DNA of 64,000 nucleotides, taken from positions 1,291,314-1,355,313 of the forward strand of contig NZ_JACGXN010000001.1 of the NCBI RefSeq assembly GCF_014138285.1, given 5' to 3'. Made by a program: the position numbers and the translations under genes. The stretch comes from Phyllobacterium myrsinacearum (GTDB lineage: Bacteria; Pseudomonadota; Alphaproteobacteria; Rhizobiales; Rhizobiaceae). The notes under the pieces were generated by a model. The model made no database searches and was not told the DNA's origin. It saw only the letters and a program-made list of their open reading frames with translations. Shown one piece after another: positions 21,126 to 30,167 of this stretch (positions within the stretch are counted from its first letter, which is position 1; every line of letters starts with the position of its first letter).

Positions 21126-22208
21126 CTATGCCGCAAGCTTCTGGCGGCGGGTAACGGAGTTCCCGTTCGCATCGAAGATCATCAGGTTGTGCGGATCAAT
21201 GAAGATGTCGATGACTTCATCGGGTGTGTAGATATGAATGCCGTGAGTCAGCATCGTCCAGCGCGCATCCGCGAATGACAAATGCACAAAGCTCTCGGAA
21301 CCGGTGATTTCAGTCGCGGTGACGATGGCGCGAAGCGCGATTTCATCGGCATTGCGGCGGCTCGTTCCAACGTGATGCGGCTGGAAACCGACGGTATAGG
21401 TGCCGTCAGTGATATCGCCGAGATTGGACGGTACCGGCATGGCCACCCCGCCTTCCAGCTGGAATGCCTTGCCGATCTTGGCGAGAGCAATCGTGTTAAG
21501 CGGCGGATCAGCGAAGGTTTGGGCGGTGATCAAATCATCAGGCTTGCGGAAAACATCAATCGTCGGGCCGAACTGGGTAATACGGCCTTCCGAAAGTGTC
21601 GCGGTGTTCCCGCCGAGAAGAAGCGCCTCGTGCGGCTCTGTCGTTGCGTAGACAAAGATCGTCCCGGCTTCAGCGAAAATCTTCGGTAGCTCCTGCCGCA
21701 ATTCTTCGCGCAGCTTGTAGTCGAGATTGGCGAGCGGCTCGTCAAGCAGCACCAGTTTTGCATTCTTGACGATGGCACGGGCCAGTGCCGTGCGCTGCTG
21801 CTGGCCGCCGGAAAGACTGAGCGGCGTACGATCAAGATAGGGTGTCAGCTTGAGAAGTTCAGCCGCCTTGCGCACTTCCCGGTCAATGGTTGCCTTGTCA
21901 GCGCCTGCCACACGCATCGGCGAGGCAATGTTCTCATAGACGGTAAAAGCGGGGTAGTTGATGAACTGCTGGTAGACCATGGCGACAGAGCGCTTCTGCA
22001 CCGGAACGCCAGTGACATTCTTGCCATCAAACCAAATGGAGCCGGACGTCGGCACATCGAGACCCGCCATTATACGCATCAGACTGGTCTTGCCTGATAG
22101 TGTCGGCCCCAACAGGACATTCAGCGTAGCGTGTTGAAGCTCAAGCGAAATATTGTCGAGATGGGTCTTGCCACCCACCACCTTGGACACATTCCGCAGT
22201 TCCAGCAT
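21126..22208 (-). CDS. glpS: Glycerol ABC transporter ATPase GlpS (degenerate H-loop)
   Basis: ABC ATPase of about 360 residues. Walker A is GPTLSGKTS (34-42), signature LSGGQ (132-136) and Walker B LVLLDEP (152-158). Where the switch histidine is expected (VTHD) the protein has Thr190 in YATTEPHEA; a His sits three positions later. I start at the ATG at 22208, preceded by GGGAGGATTGAG, an excellent ribosome-binding site; a longer non-ATG frame to 22262 is unlikely. It lies 88 nt after glpD and is the first transporter gene. Confidence 0.87.
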   Translation of the reverse strand: MLELRNVSKVVGGKTHLDNISLELQHATLNVLLGPTLSGKTSLMRIMAGLDVPTSGSIWFDGKNVTGVPVQKRSVAMVYQQFINYPAFTVYENIASPMRVAGADKATIDREVRKAAELLKLTPYLDRTPLSLSGGQQQRTALARAIVKNAKLVLLDEPLANLDYKLREELRQELPKIFAEAGTIFVYATTEPHEALLLGGNTATLSEGRITQFGPTIDVFRKPDDLITAQTFADPPLNTIALAKIGKAFQLEGGVAMPVPSNLGDITDGTYTVGFQPHHVGTSRRNADEIALRAIVTATEITGSESFVHLSFADARWTMLTHGIHIYTPDEVIDIFIDPHNLMIFDANGNSVTRRQKLAA

Positions 22209-22295
22209 CTCAATCCTCCCTGGGACAGCAGGCCTCCAGCCTCTTTGTCCCGCCCTTCCCAATCACGACATCACACCGCCTCAGCGGTACAATGT

Positions 22296-23825
22296 CTATT
22301 CAGCCGCTACCTTCCGCCGCCGGTCAACTGCACCGTCCATGAAACGGTCAAGTGCAGCTGCTTCATCGGTAGAAAGATGCAATCCTTTTTTCGTCCGGCG
22401 CCACAGCACGTCCTGTGCACTGACCGCCCATTCGTTCTCGATCTGGTAGCGGACTTCGGCCTCGTAAAGGTCCGAGCCGAAATGCTGCCCTAGATCGGCC
22501 AATGAGGTGGCTTTACCCAGAAGAATGCGCGTCCTGGTGCCATAAAGCCGGAAAAGCCTATGGGCATGGCGCGCATCCAGGAACGGATAATCCGTCTTCA
22601 GCTTCTGCAATTCAGCATCGAAAGCCGTTGCCGCAAAATCACCGCCCGGCAGTGTGCCTGTGGCGGTCCAGGGTTTGCCCTTCTTGCCCAGCTGCTCCTC
22701 GATCTTCTCCAGCATGTGCTCGGACAGACGGCGATATGTCGTGATCTTGCCGCCAAAAATATTGAGGAGCGGTGCCTGACCATTCGGCGCATCGGTCTTC
22801 AAGACGTAGTCGCGCGTGGCTTCCTGCGCCTTCGATGCGCCGTCATCGTAAAGCGGGCGAACGCCGGAATAGGTCCAGACGACATCCTCACGCTTCACGG
22901 GTTCGACGAAATATTCGCTGGCGGCAGCACAGAGATAATCGATTTCGGCGTCGGTGATTTTCACCTCGGCCGGATTGCCGTGATAATCCTGATCGGTCGT
23001 GCCGATCAGCGTGAAATCCTGCTCGTATGGAATGGCGAAAATGATACGACCATCGGTATTCTGGAAGAAATAGGCACGCGGATCATCGAACTTTTTCCGG
23101 ACAACGATGTGGCTGCCCTGAACAAGGCGCACATTGTGGGCGTCATTGACACCGACAACCCCGGTCAAAACTTCGTCGACCCAAGGCCCCGCTGCATTGA
23201 CCACGAGACGTGCACGCACCTCTTCGACCGCGCCTGTCATCATGTCCTGAACAGTGAGCGTCCAGCCATCCACATCACGGTGCGCGCTTGTCACTTTCGA
23301 ACGCGTGCGAATGACGGCACCGCGATCAGCTGCATCGCGGGCATTCAATGCCACGAAACGCGCATCGTTGACCCAGCAATCAGAATATTCAAAGGCTTTT
23401 GTATAGAGCGACTTCAACGGCTTGGCAGCCGGATCACGCGTCATGTCGAGCGTGCGGGTCGCTGGCAACTTCTTGCGGCCGCCGATGTGATCGTAAAGGA
23501 ACAGACCAAGGCGGAGCAGCCAGGCCGGCCGAAGCCCCGCGTGGTGCGGCAGGACAAAACGCATCGGCCAGATGATATGCGGAGCCGCAGCCCAAAGCAC
23601 TTCGCGCTCCATCAGCGATTCACGCACCAGCCGGAACTCATAATATTCGAGATAGCGCAGACCGCCATGAATCAGCTTGGTGGAACCGGACGATGTGCCG
23701 CTGGCAAGATCGTTCATTTCAGCGAGAAATACAGAATAGCCGCGGCCAACCGCATCCCGTGCGATGCCGCATCCATTGATGCCGCCGCCGATCACGAAGA
23801 CGTCGTAGATCTTGTCCGCTGCCAA
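22296..23825 (-). CDS. glpD: Glycerol-3-phosphate dehydrogenase GlpD (FAD, aerobic)
   Basis: Membrane-associated flavoenzyme oxidising glycerol-3-phosphate to dihydroxyacetone phosphate and passing electrons to quinone. The FAD loop GGGINGCGIARD and the family segments STKLIHGGLRYLE and NAAGPWVDEV are clear. I choose a TTG start at 23825 (LAADKIYDVF), about 509 residues, with GGGGAG 8 nt upstream. The open frame extends to an ATG at 23888, but the extra 21 codons do not look like GlpD and include the palindrome TTCGCATTTGCGAA, so that stretch is probably regulatory. It is the first structural gene after glpR. Confidence 0.9.
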   Translation of the reverse strand: MAADKIYDVFVIGGGINGCGIARDAVGRGYSVFLAEMNDLASGTSSGSTKLIHGGLRYLEYYEFRLVRESLMEREVLWAAAPHIIWPMRFVLPHHAGLRPAWLLRLGLFLYDHIGGRKKLPATRTLDMTRDPAAKPLKSLYTKAFEYSDCWVNDARFVALNARDAADRGAVIRTRSKVTSAHRDVDGWTLTVQDMMTGAVEEVRARLVVNAAGPWVDEVLTGVVGVNDAHNVRLVQGSHIVVRKKFDDPRAYFFQNTDGRIIFAIPYEQDFTLIGTTDQDYHGNPAEVKITDAEIDYLCAAASEYFVEPVKREDVVWTYSGVRPLYDDGASKAQEATRDYVLKTDAPNGQAPLLNIFGGKITTYRRLSEHMLEKIEEQLGKKGKPWTATGTLPGGDFAATAFDAELQKLKTDYPFLDARHAHRLFRLYGTRTRILLGKATSLADLGQHFGSDLYEAEVRYQIENEWAVSAQDVLWRRTKKGLHLSTDEAAALDRFMDGAVDRRRKVAAE

Positions 23826-23859
23826 TGCCCATGCTCCCCATTTCGCAACGCACCATTCC

Positions 23860-23907
23860 TTCGCATTTGCGAAAGATATATGGATCAATTACGAAAGCAA
23901 TACGAAA
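23860..23907. promoter_or_regulatory. Putative GlpR-binding region upstream of glpD
   Basis: Contains a palindrome TTCGCATTTGCGAA (23860-23873) and two direct TACGAAA copies (about 23890 and 23901) spaced one helical turn. The same ACGAAA core occurs at the glpR start. TTCG-type half-sites fit DeoR/GlpR repressors. Confidence 0.5.
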
Positions 23908-23953
23908 CTAAAAGGAACTATAACGCGCATCATCGTATGACACAAGAGGGGGA

Positions 23954-24733
23954 TCAGACCGAGGTTTCGATGAGCCTGACATCGGCTTCCGCACAAATAG
24001 CGCGGATGGCTTCGCTTTCGCATCGATCGGTAATGAAGGTGTTAACCTGTGACAGGTGACCGATACGCACCGGCGCAGTCCGTTCGAATTTGGTGGAGTC
24101 GGAAACCAGGATTACATGGCGGGCATTGGCCATGATGGCCTGCGCCACTTTTACCTCGCGGAAATCGAAGTCGAGCAAAGCACCGTCATGATCGATAGCC
24201 GACGTGCCTATGACAGCAAAATCCACCTTGAATTGCCGAATGAAATCGACCGCCGCTTCGCCGACAATACCGCCATCGGAGCCACGCACCACACCGCCTG
24301 CAATAACCACCTCGATATCGGGATAGATGCGCAACCTATTGGCAACATTGATGTTATTTGTAATAACCATCAATCCCTTGCGATCCAGCAAGGCATGTCC
24401 GACAGCCTCCGTTGTTGTGCCGATATTGACGAAAAGCGAGGCATTATCAGGGATAAGCGCGGCGGCGGCGCGGCCGATGGCTTCCTTTTCATTCGCAGCA
24501 ATCAGGCGGCGCGCTTCATATTCCAGATTCTGGATGCCAGAAGGAAACAATGCGCCGCCATGGATACGGCTCAACAGCCTCTGGTCGCACAGATCATTCA
24601 GATCCTTGCGTATGGTCTGCGGCGTGACGTTGAAATGTATGGCCAGATCATCCACGAGAACGCGACCGTGCTCCTTGGCCATTTCCAGAATTTCGGCGTG
24701 TCTGGGCGGCAGGAACATGAGACTGACTTTCAT
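23954..24733 (-). CDS. glpR: DeoR-family regulator GlpR
   Basis: Repressor of 259 residues. The N-terminal HTH (RHAEILEMAKEHGRVLVDDL, then FNVTPQTIRKDLNDL) is followed by the conserved IHGGAL and a sugar-phosphate-binding domain with NIGTTTEAV and TNNINVA, characteristic of GlpR-type DeoR proteins that sense glycerol-3-phosphate. It heads the glycerol operon, 65 nt or more before glpD. The start codon itself lies in one arm of a 12-bp inverted repeat, suggesting autoregulation. A second ATG at 24718 is possible. Confidence 0.9.
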   Translation of the reverse strand: MKVSLMFLPPRHAEILEMAKEHGRVLVDDLAIHFNVTPQTIRKDLNDLCDQRLLSRIHGGALFPSGIQNLEYEARRLIAANEKEAIGRAAAALIPDNASLFVNIGTTTEAVGHALLDRKGLMVITNNINVANRLRIYPDIEVVIAGGVVRGSDGGIVGEAAVDFIRQFKVDFAVIGTSAIDHDGALLDFDFREVKVAQAIMANARHVILVSDSTKFERTAPVRIGHLSQVNTFITDRCESEAIRAICAEADVRLIETSV

Positions 24734-24769
24734 TTTCGTTTTTCTGCGGGCTATACGAAAACGAAAATG
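24731..24769. promoter_or_regulatory. 12-bp inverted repeat at the glpR start, probable operator
   Basis: CATTTTCGTTTT (24731-24742) and its exact reverse complement AAAACGAAAATG (24758-24769) are separated by 15 bp. The left arm includes the glpR start codon. ACGAAA half-sites recur before glpD, so this is a plausible GlpR autoregulatory site. Confidence 0.6.
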
Positions 24770-24938
24770 GGATTATGTCAATCAGGGAAAAAACGAAGCT
24801 GGCTTATTTAATGACCTTGTGCGCGCGAGACGAGGCTCCCAAAAATATTCCATGCCCGCTGTCGGCATTCTGATTTTCCAATCGTCCTAGGGACAATCTT
24901 CGGGCACAAAGGGTGCGGAGTCTTCGGAGGATATGATA

Positions 24939-25352
24939 ATGGCAATGACCGGGCAGATGACAACAATCTCAAACAAGGCACTCTGGACAGGGCGTGTTTT
25001 TAGCGGCCTTGTTGTGCTGTTTCTGATTTTTGACTTCGGCATCAAGCTGGTACCACTGGACGTGGTAACCCAATCACTTGCCGAATTGGGCTATCCCGCC
25101 ACACTGGGTATGGCGCGCGGCCTGGGCGTGCTGCTGCTGATCTGCACCGTGCTGTATGTTATCCCGCAGACGTCGATCCTCGGCGCTATTCTGCTCACGG
25201 GTTATCTTGGCGGCGCGGTTGCCACACATTTGCGCATCGGCAGCCCAGTTTTCAGCCATCTTCTGTTCGGTGTTTATCTCGGATTGCTCATCTGGGGCGG
25301 GCTTTATCTGCGCGACCCGCGTGTTCGCGCACTGATCCCGTTTATCCGATAG
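24939..25352 (+). CDS. DoxX-like small membrane protein
   Basis: Protein of 137 residues with four predicted transmembrane helices (about 13-32, 50-68, 72-92 and 100-122), matching the DoxX-like family of unknown function. I prefer the ATG at 24939, since the GGAGG at 24926-24930 is only 2 nt from the ATG at 24933 but 8 nt from 24939. It stands alone, divergent from glpR and followed by a strong terminator. No pathway can be inferred from the neighbours. Confidence 0.8.
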   Translation: MAMTGQMTTISNKALWTGRVFSGLVVLFLIFDFGIKLVPLDVVTQSLAELGYPATLGMARGLGVLLLICTVLYVIPQTSILGAILLTGYLGGAVATHLRIGSPVFSHLLFGVYLGLLIWGGLYLRDPRVRALIPFIR

Positions 25353-25361
25353 ACAGCAAGT

Positions 25362-25390
25362 ATCCAGCCGCCGGAAACCGGCGGCTGGAT
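25362..25390. terminator. Strong bidirectional hairpin between DoxX-like and DUF992 genes
   Basis: Perfect 13-bp stem ATCCAGCCGCCGG / CCGGCGGCTGGAT with an AAA loop, in the 47-bp gap between convergent genes. Confidence 0.85.
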
Positions 25391-25399
25391 ACAAATTAT

Positions 25400-25915
25400 T
25401 TAGCGGGCGGCACGCAGCGTCAGCTGTGTAGCACCGGCAGCCACATTGAGGCCCTGCGTCGCTTCGGCGCTGAAGGGCTGCAGGCCGAAATTCTTCGATG
25501 TTCCGCCAATAAGGGCATTGGCACCAAGGCCAATACCGACTGAAGCACCGGCCGTTACACCGGCATAACTGCCTGCAAGCGCACCGTCGCCCGTCCTGTT
25601 CCCGGCAGCTGTATAAACAATCCACTGCAGGTAGGATTTTTTGGTAATGCCGATATCAATACCCAGCTTGCCTATCCGTCCGGCATATTTTTCAACAGAT
25701 CCGTTGGTGCGCATGAACTTGCACTGGACGGCCTTGCTTGAGCCAATGAGCATTCCAACGCCGCCATCAACCGCGCATGACAGAGTCCCGAGACGCGTCT
25801 TGGGGCCGGTCGCGGCATGGGCCTGCTGTTTGGTCTTGTGATGAGGAGGCGCGGCAATTGCAGTTGCACCAAAAGCCATAGAAACGGCAGCAGCCATCAA
25901 GATCAGTTTTTTCAT
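25400..25915 (-). CDS. DUF992 exported protein of unknown function
   Basis: Exported protein of 171 residues. The ATG at 25915 gives a typical Sec signal peptide (KKLILMAAAVSMAFGATAIA, cleavage near residue 21) and follows AAGGA; a longer frame to 25951 lacks this. The mature part starts His/Lys-rich, then has LGTLSCAVDGGVG, QCKF and AGVTAGASVGIGLGANALIGG, the pattern of DUF992. Two cysteines in the mature part could form a disulfide. Monocistronic. Function is not known for the family. Confidence 0.75.
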   Translation of the reverse strand: MKKLILMAAAVSMAFGATAIAAPPHHKTKQQAHAATGPKTRLGTLSCAVDGGVGMLIGSSKAVQCKFMRTNGSVEKYAGRIGKLGIDIGITKKSYLQWIVYTAAGNRTGDGALAGSYAGVTAGASVGIGLGANALIGGTSKNFGLQPFSAEATQGLNVAAGATQLTLRAAR

Positions 25916-26116
25916 AATGTATCCTTGTTTCATTGCGGCCCGGCTCTTCAAAATTGCCGTCGAAGCCTGCAGACAAACGTGTGCAGGCTGTATTGGTTCC
26001 GGAAAACGAAGATGGTATCAGGTGATTGATAGACGCCTCGTGTCCGGCAAGGACGCTGATCTTGAAATATTCCCTATTGCCTGCGAGGTTGCCTGATCCA
26101 TCGGAAGGATCTGAAC

Positions 26117-26509
26117 TTGAGTGTTACATTCCGCATCGATCCCTTCCCATCGAATGATGAGATGAACGCCCTATGGGAATGGGCATGGGATGATTTCGTC
26201 TGTAAGGATTTCTCGGGCATTCTGGCGCGCAGCCTGGCGCATGCGGGTGCCTATGACGGCCAAAGACTGATCGGCTTTGTCAACGTGGCCTGGGATGGAG
26301 GCATACACGCGTTCCTGCTGGATACCAGCGTTCATCCCAAATTCCGCAGGCGAGGCATTGCCACACAATTGGTCAAGGAAGCGGCAGATCTTGCGCGTGA
26401 TCGCGGCGCCCACTGGCTCCATGTCGATTTCGAACCTAGCCTGACCGGGTTCTATCGAGCCTGCGGCTTCGAGCCCACAGGCGCCGGACTCATCAAACTG
26501 CAGATGTGA
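26117..26509 (+). CDS. GNAT-family N-acetyltransferase
   Basis: Small acetyltransferase of 130 residues. The acetyl-CoA loop is HPKFRRRGIATQLV (about 74-87), followed by the strand HWLHVDFEPSL and helix GFYRACGF typical of GNAT folds. It begins with a TTG at 26117 after AAGGA. Its 3' end overlaps that of the convergent LysR gene by 17 bp. Substrate unknown. Confidence 0.82.
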   Translation: MSVTFRIDPFPSNDEMNALWEWAWDDFVCKDFSGILARSLAHAGAYDGQRLIGFVNVAWDGGIHAFLLDTSVHPKFRRRGIATQLVKEAADLARDRGAHWLHVDFEPSLTGFYRACGFEPTGAGLIKLQM

Positions 26510-27416
26510 CAGGTCGGGCCATAGAGCCATTTGCAGCAATGAAATCCAGAAATGCCCGCAATGCTGGCGCCATCTGCCGGCGGCTTGGATAATAGAGATA
26601 AAATCCGGGAAAGGTTGGTGTCCACTCCGGTAACAGCTGGACCAGTTGACCGCTGGCAACCATGTCCTTGATATCATGGGCAAAGAGATAGGCGATGCCT
26701 GCACCGTCGGCGACAATACGGGGCATCATGCCCGGCTCATTCACCATAAGCGGGCCATTAACGGCGATCTGCAGTTGCCCGCCGTCCCGCTCGAACTCCC
26801 AGCGATACAGACTGCCATCGGTTGGCCAGCGATAGTTGAGGCAGCGGTGCTGCAGAAGATCGCGTGGAGTCAAAGGGGTACCGAACCGCTGGAGATAATC
26901 TGGCGTTGCAACGACCATCATCTCGAGATCACCGCTAAGCTTGACCGCGACCATGTCCATCTCCAGTTTTTCGCCAAGGCGGACGCCCGCATCAAAACCC
27001 TCCGCCACGATATCGACCAGCCGCTCATCGACAACGATGTCCATGGTAATATCGGGGTATGCGGCAAGGAATGGCCCGATGAGTGGCCCAAGATAATGGA
27101 TGGCTGCCAGCCGCAGGGAATTGATCCGCAAAGTCCCTGACGGCACATCCCTGGCCGCGACTAGTTCCGCAACAGCCACGTCGAGCGCCGTCAATGCGGG
27201 CAGCAGGCGGGTCAAGAACTTTTCACCTGCCTCGCTTGGTCGAACGCTGCGTGTCGTCCGATGCAACAGACGGATACCCAGACGCTCCTCCATGTTCCGG
27301 ATCGTCTGGCTGAGAGCTGATGCAGAAACGCCGAGATGCGCGGCGGCACGTGCGAAGCTGCCGTGCTCGACAATCGCCGCGAAGGCGCGCAATTCAGCAT
27401 GCTCACTTCCGCGCAT
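26493..27416 (-). CDS. LysR-family transcriptional regulator
   Basis: Regulator of about 307 residues. The winged HTH is at the N-terminus (GSFARAAAHLGVSASALSQTI then RLLHRTTRSVRPSEAG), with the substrate-binding domain after it. The ATG at 27416 is preferred over 27425. It is divergently arranged with the SDR at 27526, 109 bp apart, the usual layout for a LysR activator and its target. Confidence 0.88.
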   Translation of the reverse strand: MRGSEHAELRAFAAIVEHGSFARAAAHLGVSASALSQTIRNMEERLGIRLLHRTTRSVRPSEAGEKFLTRLLPALTALDVAVAELVAARDVPSGTLRINSLRLAAIHYLGPLIGPFLAAYPDITMDIVVDERLVDIVAEGFDAGVRLGEKLEMDMVAVKLSGDLEMMVVATPDYLQRFGTPLTPRDLLQHRCLNYRWPTDGSLYRWEFERDGGQLQIAVNGPLMVNEPGMMPRIVADGAGIAYLFAHDIKDMVASGQLVQLLPEWTPTFPGFYLYYPSRRQMAPALRAFLDFIAANGSMARPVTSAV

Positions 27417-27525
27417 TATACCCAATTCCCTAAATAAGCTCTGCAGATACTAAAGCATTCTACCCATCATTGCGAAGTGCAAATGTACAATCTGATGATT
27501 TGTGCAGAGCATGGAAGGGCAGAGC

Positions 27526-28263
27526 ATGGGCCGATTTACAGGAAAACGCATTCTGATCACCGGTGGCACCAGCGGTATCGGGCTGGCTGGTGCAAAGCGT
27601 ATCGCGGCAGAAGGCGGCGAGGTGATCATTACTGGTTTCAGCCAGCAGCATCTCGATGAGACGCGTCAGGCTTTACCGGTATCTCTGGTTTTTCGCAACG
27701 ATGCGGGCGATCCCGCCACGGCCAAGGAACTCGCAGAAAAGGTTGCGCAGGCGGGCAAACTCGACGGAATTTGGCTCAACGCTGGTTATGCGGCTATCGG
27801 CACAATCGACGAGATGGATGCCAGCTTCTTTGACCGCATGATGAATGCCAATGTGCGTGGCCCGATCCTGCAGATGGCGGCCTTGTCCAGCCACCTCAAT
27901 CCCGGTGCTTCGGTGCTGCTGACAGGTTCAACCGCCGCCTATGAACGGCTGGCTTTCGCCAGCGTCTACTCTGCCACCAAGGGTGCCATGCTCTCGCTGG
28001 CGCGCTCGTGGGCGGCGGCGTTGGGAGAGCGGCAGATCCGCGTCAATGTGCTGGTTCCCGGCCCCATCGAGACCAATCTGCGCAATTTTCTGGCCGAGGA
28101 TATCCGCAGACAGTTCGAAGCTGCGATCGTCGGCCAGCTGCCATTGGCGCGCATCGGCACGCCCGAAGAGGCGGCGGCAGTCGGACTGTTCCTGCTGTCC
28201 GACGATGCGTCCTTCGTAACCGGCAGCCAATATGCGGTGGATGGCGGGATGATCATGCATTGA
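27526..28263 (+). CDS. SDR-family oxidoreductase
   Basis: Short-chain dehydrogenase of 245 residues with TGGTSGIG at about 10-17, LNAGYA in place of NNAG, and the catalytic YSATK. The ATG at 27526 follows GGAAGGG; ATG 27511 and GTG 27502 are weaker. The C-terminal YAVDGGM is usual in the family. It is probably regulated by the divergent LysR protein. Substrate unknown. Confidence 0.85.
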   Translation: MGRFTGKRILITGGTSGIGLAGAKRIAAEGGEVIITGFSQQHLDETRQALPVSLVFRNDAGDPATAKELAEKVAQAGKLDGIWLNAGYAAIGTIDEMDASFFDRMMNANVRGPILQMAALSSHLNPGASVLLTGSTAAYERLAFASVYSATKGAMLSLARSWAAALGERQIRVNVLVPGPIETNLRNFLAEDIRRQFEAAIVGQLPLARIGTPEEAAAVGLFLLSDDASFVTGSQYAVDGGMIMH

Positions 28264-28349
28264 GCCCTGCCACACTGCCGGGCTTGCCGCTCAAATGAGG
28301 CTGGCGTATCAACGGCGCTCATGGTTTCTTTTCGAGGAAAGGTGCGGCA

Positions 28350-28844
28350 ATGACAGCCAAAATCCTTGTCAGTGCCTGTCTGCTTGGCCGACCCGTGCGC
28401 TACAACGGTTCCGCCAAAACCCTTGCACATCCGCTGCTGGCGCAATGGCAAGCCGAAGGTCGCGTTGTCGCGACATGTCCGGAAGTATCGGCAGGCTTCA
28501 GTATTCCGCGTCCGCCCTCAGAGATTGGTGAAGGAAAAGCCGGAGAGAGCGTTTTGTCCGGAACGGCCCGTGTCATCGACATCAATGGCAGTGATGTGAC
28601 GGATCTTTTCCTTGCTGGAGCAGAGAACGCGCTTGCACTGGCCAGAGCCCACGGCTGCCGTTTCGCCCTGCTCATCGACGGAAGTCCTTCCTGCGGCAGC
28701 GGCTTCATCTATGACGGCAGTTTTACCGGCAAGAAACATCCGGGAACGGGCGTGACCGCCGCTCTCCTGCGGGCACACAATATCGAGGTGTTTTCTGATA
28801 GCGAGATCGACGCGCTGGAACGGCGGATGGTGCAGGCGTCCTGA
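28350..28844 (+). CDS. DUF523 protein
   Basis: Protein of 164 residues with the family hallmarks SACLLGRPVRYNG near the start, TCPEVSAGF, and LIDGSPSCGSGFIYDGSF. The conserved cysteines (in SACLLG, TCPE and PSCG) suggest a metal- or Fe-S-binding or thiol-based function; the role of DUF523 is not established. GAGGAAAGG precedes the ATG. It follows the SDR by 86 nt and might be cotranscribed. Confidence 0.82.
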   Translation: MTAKILVSACLLGRPVRYNGSAKTLAHPLLAQWQAEGRVVATCPEVSAGFSIPRPPSEIGEGKAGESVLSGTARVIDINGSDVTDLFLAGAENALALARAHGCRFALLIDGSPSCGSGFIYDGSFTGKKHPGTGVTAALLRAHNIEVFSDSEIDALERRMVQAS

Positions 28845-28906
28845 GCAGTCTTGCAAAGTTGCGTACGCCATATCGCGCGATCAGCTTTCCCCGAAATTCT
28901 TCCCGT

Positions 28907-29980
28907 TCACCCGCCAAACCGGGAAAGCCGGAACGGCGCAAGCTTTTCCTCGGGCCTGTCTGACAGGATTTCCTTCGACAGGAGCAGGCCAACGGCAGGG
29001 GCAAGCGTCACACCGGAGTGCATGACCGCGATGGAAAGGCCCTCATGGTTTTCAGCTTTGCCAATGATTGGAAATCCATCTTTGGGTGTTGGCCGGTAGC
29101 CAACCGTGAAAAAATCGAGAGCCAGATCGTCCACGTCTTTCAACGTCGTCTTCAGCTTGGCAAAGAGCGTGTCCGCCACCGCCTGTTGATTAGCGCCGGG
29201 ATCACTTCCGCCAAAGTCGGCACCGGCGATGATCCGACCTTCTGCGGTCTGGCGCATATGCAGCTCAGATGCGAGAACGAGGCCATTCAGCCGCTTTTCA
29301 GTGGGTTTTGAATGAACAATCAGCCCGGGCGGCGTTTCGATGGAGAGCTTTACACCGGCCGTTTCGGCCAGAGCGACCGCCCCGGCTCCCGCCGCGAGCA
29401 CCACGTGATCGGCCTTGAATGTGCCAAACGTCGTGGCTACACCGGTTACGCGGCCACCTTCCTGAAGAAGCATCGAGGCCGTCGCCCCGTACAGCAATCG
29501 CGCGCCGCGCCACTGGGCGCCCGCCAGCATCCGTTGGGCAGCCGCAACAGGTTCCACCACCCCTTCTTCCGCCACATGCAGGGCAAATTCAGGGTAATGG
29601 GCAAGGTGGGGTTCCCGCAACTCAATCTCATCCCGCTTGATACGCCTGATACCGTAGCCCCAGCCTCCGTATTGCGTGGCATAGGCATCGAACTCACTCT
29701 CTGACAGATCCCAGCCAATGCTGCCGCACCAGTTGACGCCAATACCCGGCAGCTCATTTGCCAGACGCTTCCAACCCTCCATGGCGTAGCGGCGGAAGCG
29801 GAAATAGAATTCCGGATTACCCCAGCTGGCATTGATCCAGGCAAAGGAAGCAGGCGTCGCGACCCCATCGTTTTTTTCAGCAACAACCGTTACGGCGGCG
29901 CCTTGCCTTGCCAGATGCCAGGCAACGGATGCGCCAATAATTCCAGCGCCGACCACAATCACACTCTTCTGCTTCACCAC
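28907..29980 (-). CDS. FAD-dependent oxidoreductase (DAO/glycine-oxidase-like)
   Basis: D-amino-acid-oxidase-fold enzyme of about 357 residues. The FAD loop VIVVGAGIIGASVAWHLA is near the N-terminus, with GADFGG and VGYRPTPKDGFPIIG in the C-terminal half as in amine oxidases. I propose a GTG start at 29980 (VVKQKSVIVVGAG); the frame stays open to 30097, but the extra 39 residues look non-homologous and run toward the AraC promoter. The start is uncertain because the ribosome-binding site is weak. Divergent from the AraC regulator. Likely oxidises a secondary amine or amino acid. Confidence 0.8.
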   Translation of the reverse strand: MVKQKSVIVVGAGIIGASVAWHLARQGAAVTVVAEKNDGVATPASFAWINASWGNPEFYFRFRRYAMEGWKRLANELPGIGVNWCGSIGWDLSESEFDAYATQYGGWGYGIRRIKRDEIELREPHLAHYPEFALHVAEEGVVEPVAAAQRMLAGAQWRGARLLYGATASMLLQEGGRVTGVATTFGTFKADHVVLAAGAGAVALAETAGVKLSIETPPGLIVHSKPTEKRLNGLVLASELHMRQTAEGRIIAGADFGGSDPGANQQAVADTLFAKLKTTLKDVDDLALDFFTVGYRPTPKDGFPIIGKAENHEGLSIAVMHSGVTLAPAVGLLLSKEILSDRPEEKLAPFRLSRFGG

Positions 29981-30167
29981 GGGCTTACTTCTTTCAATGA
30001 GGTCAAGAATCTGTCTCAGTCGTACCCGATGACACCACCATTTCCGGACGATTTCCATCGCAAAGATGGTTTTGCTAGAGTACCCAACCAAATCCAATGC
30101 GCTTCGTTTGGCTATCGCCGATCATCTCCGTTTGTGACCAAGCAAATCCGATGGTAGATATACCGCG

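Noticed and set aside
22560..24059. Open frame of 499 codons on the plus strand across glpD and the glpR end
   Set aside because: Antisense to well-supported genes and crosses the regulatory gap; no start signal.
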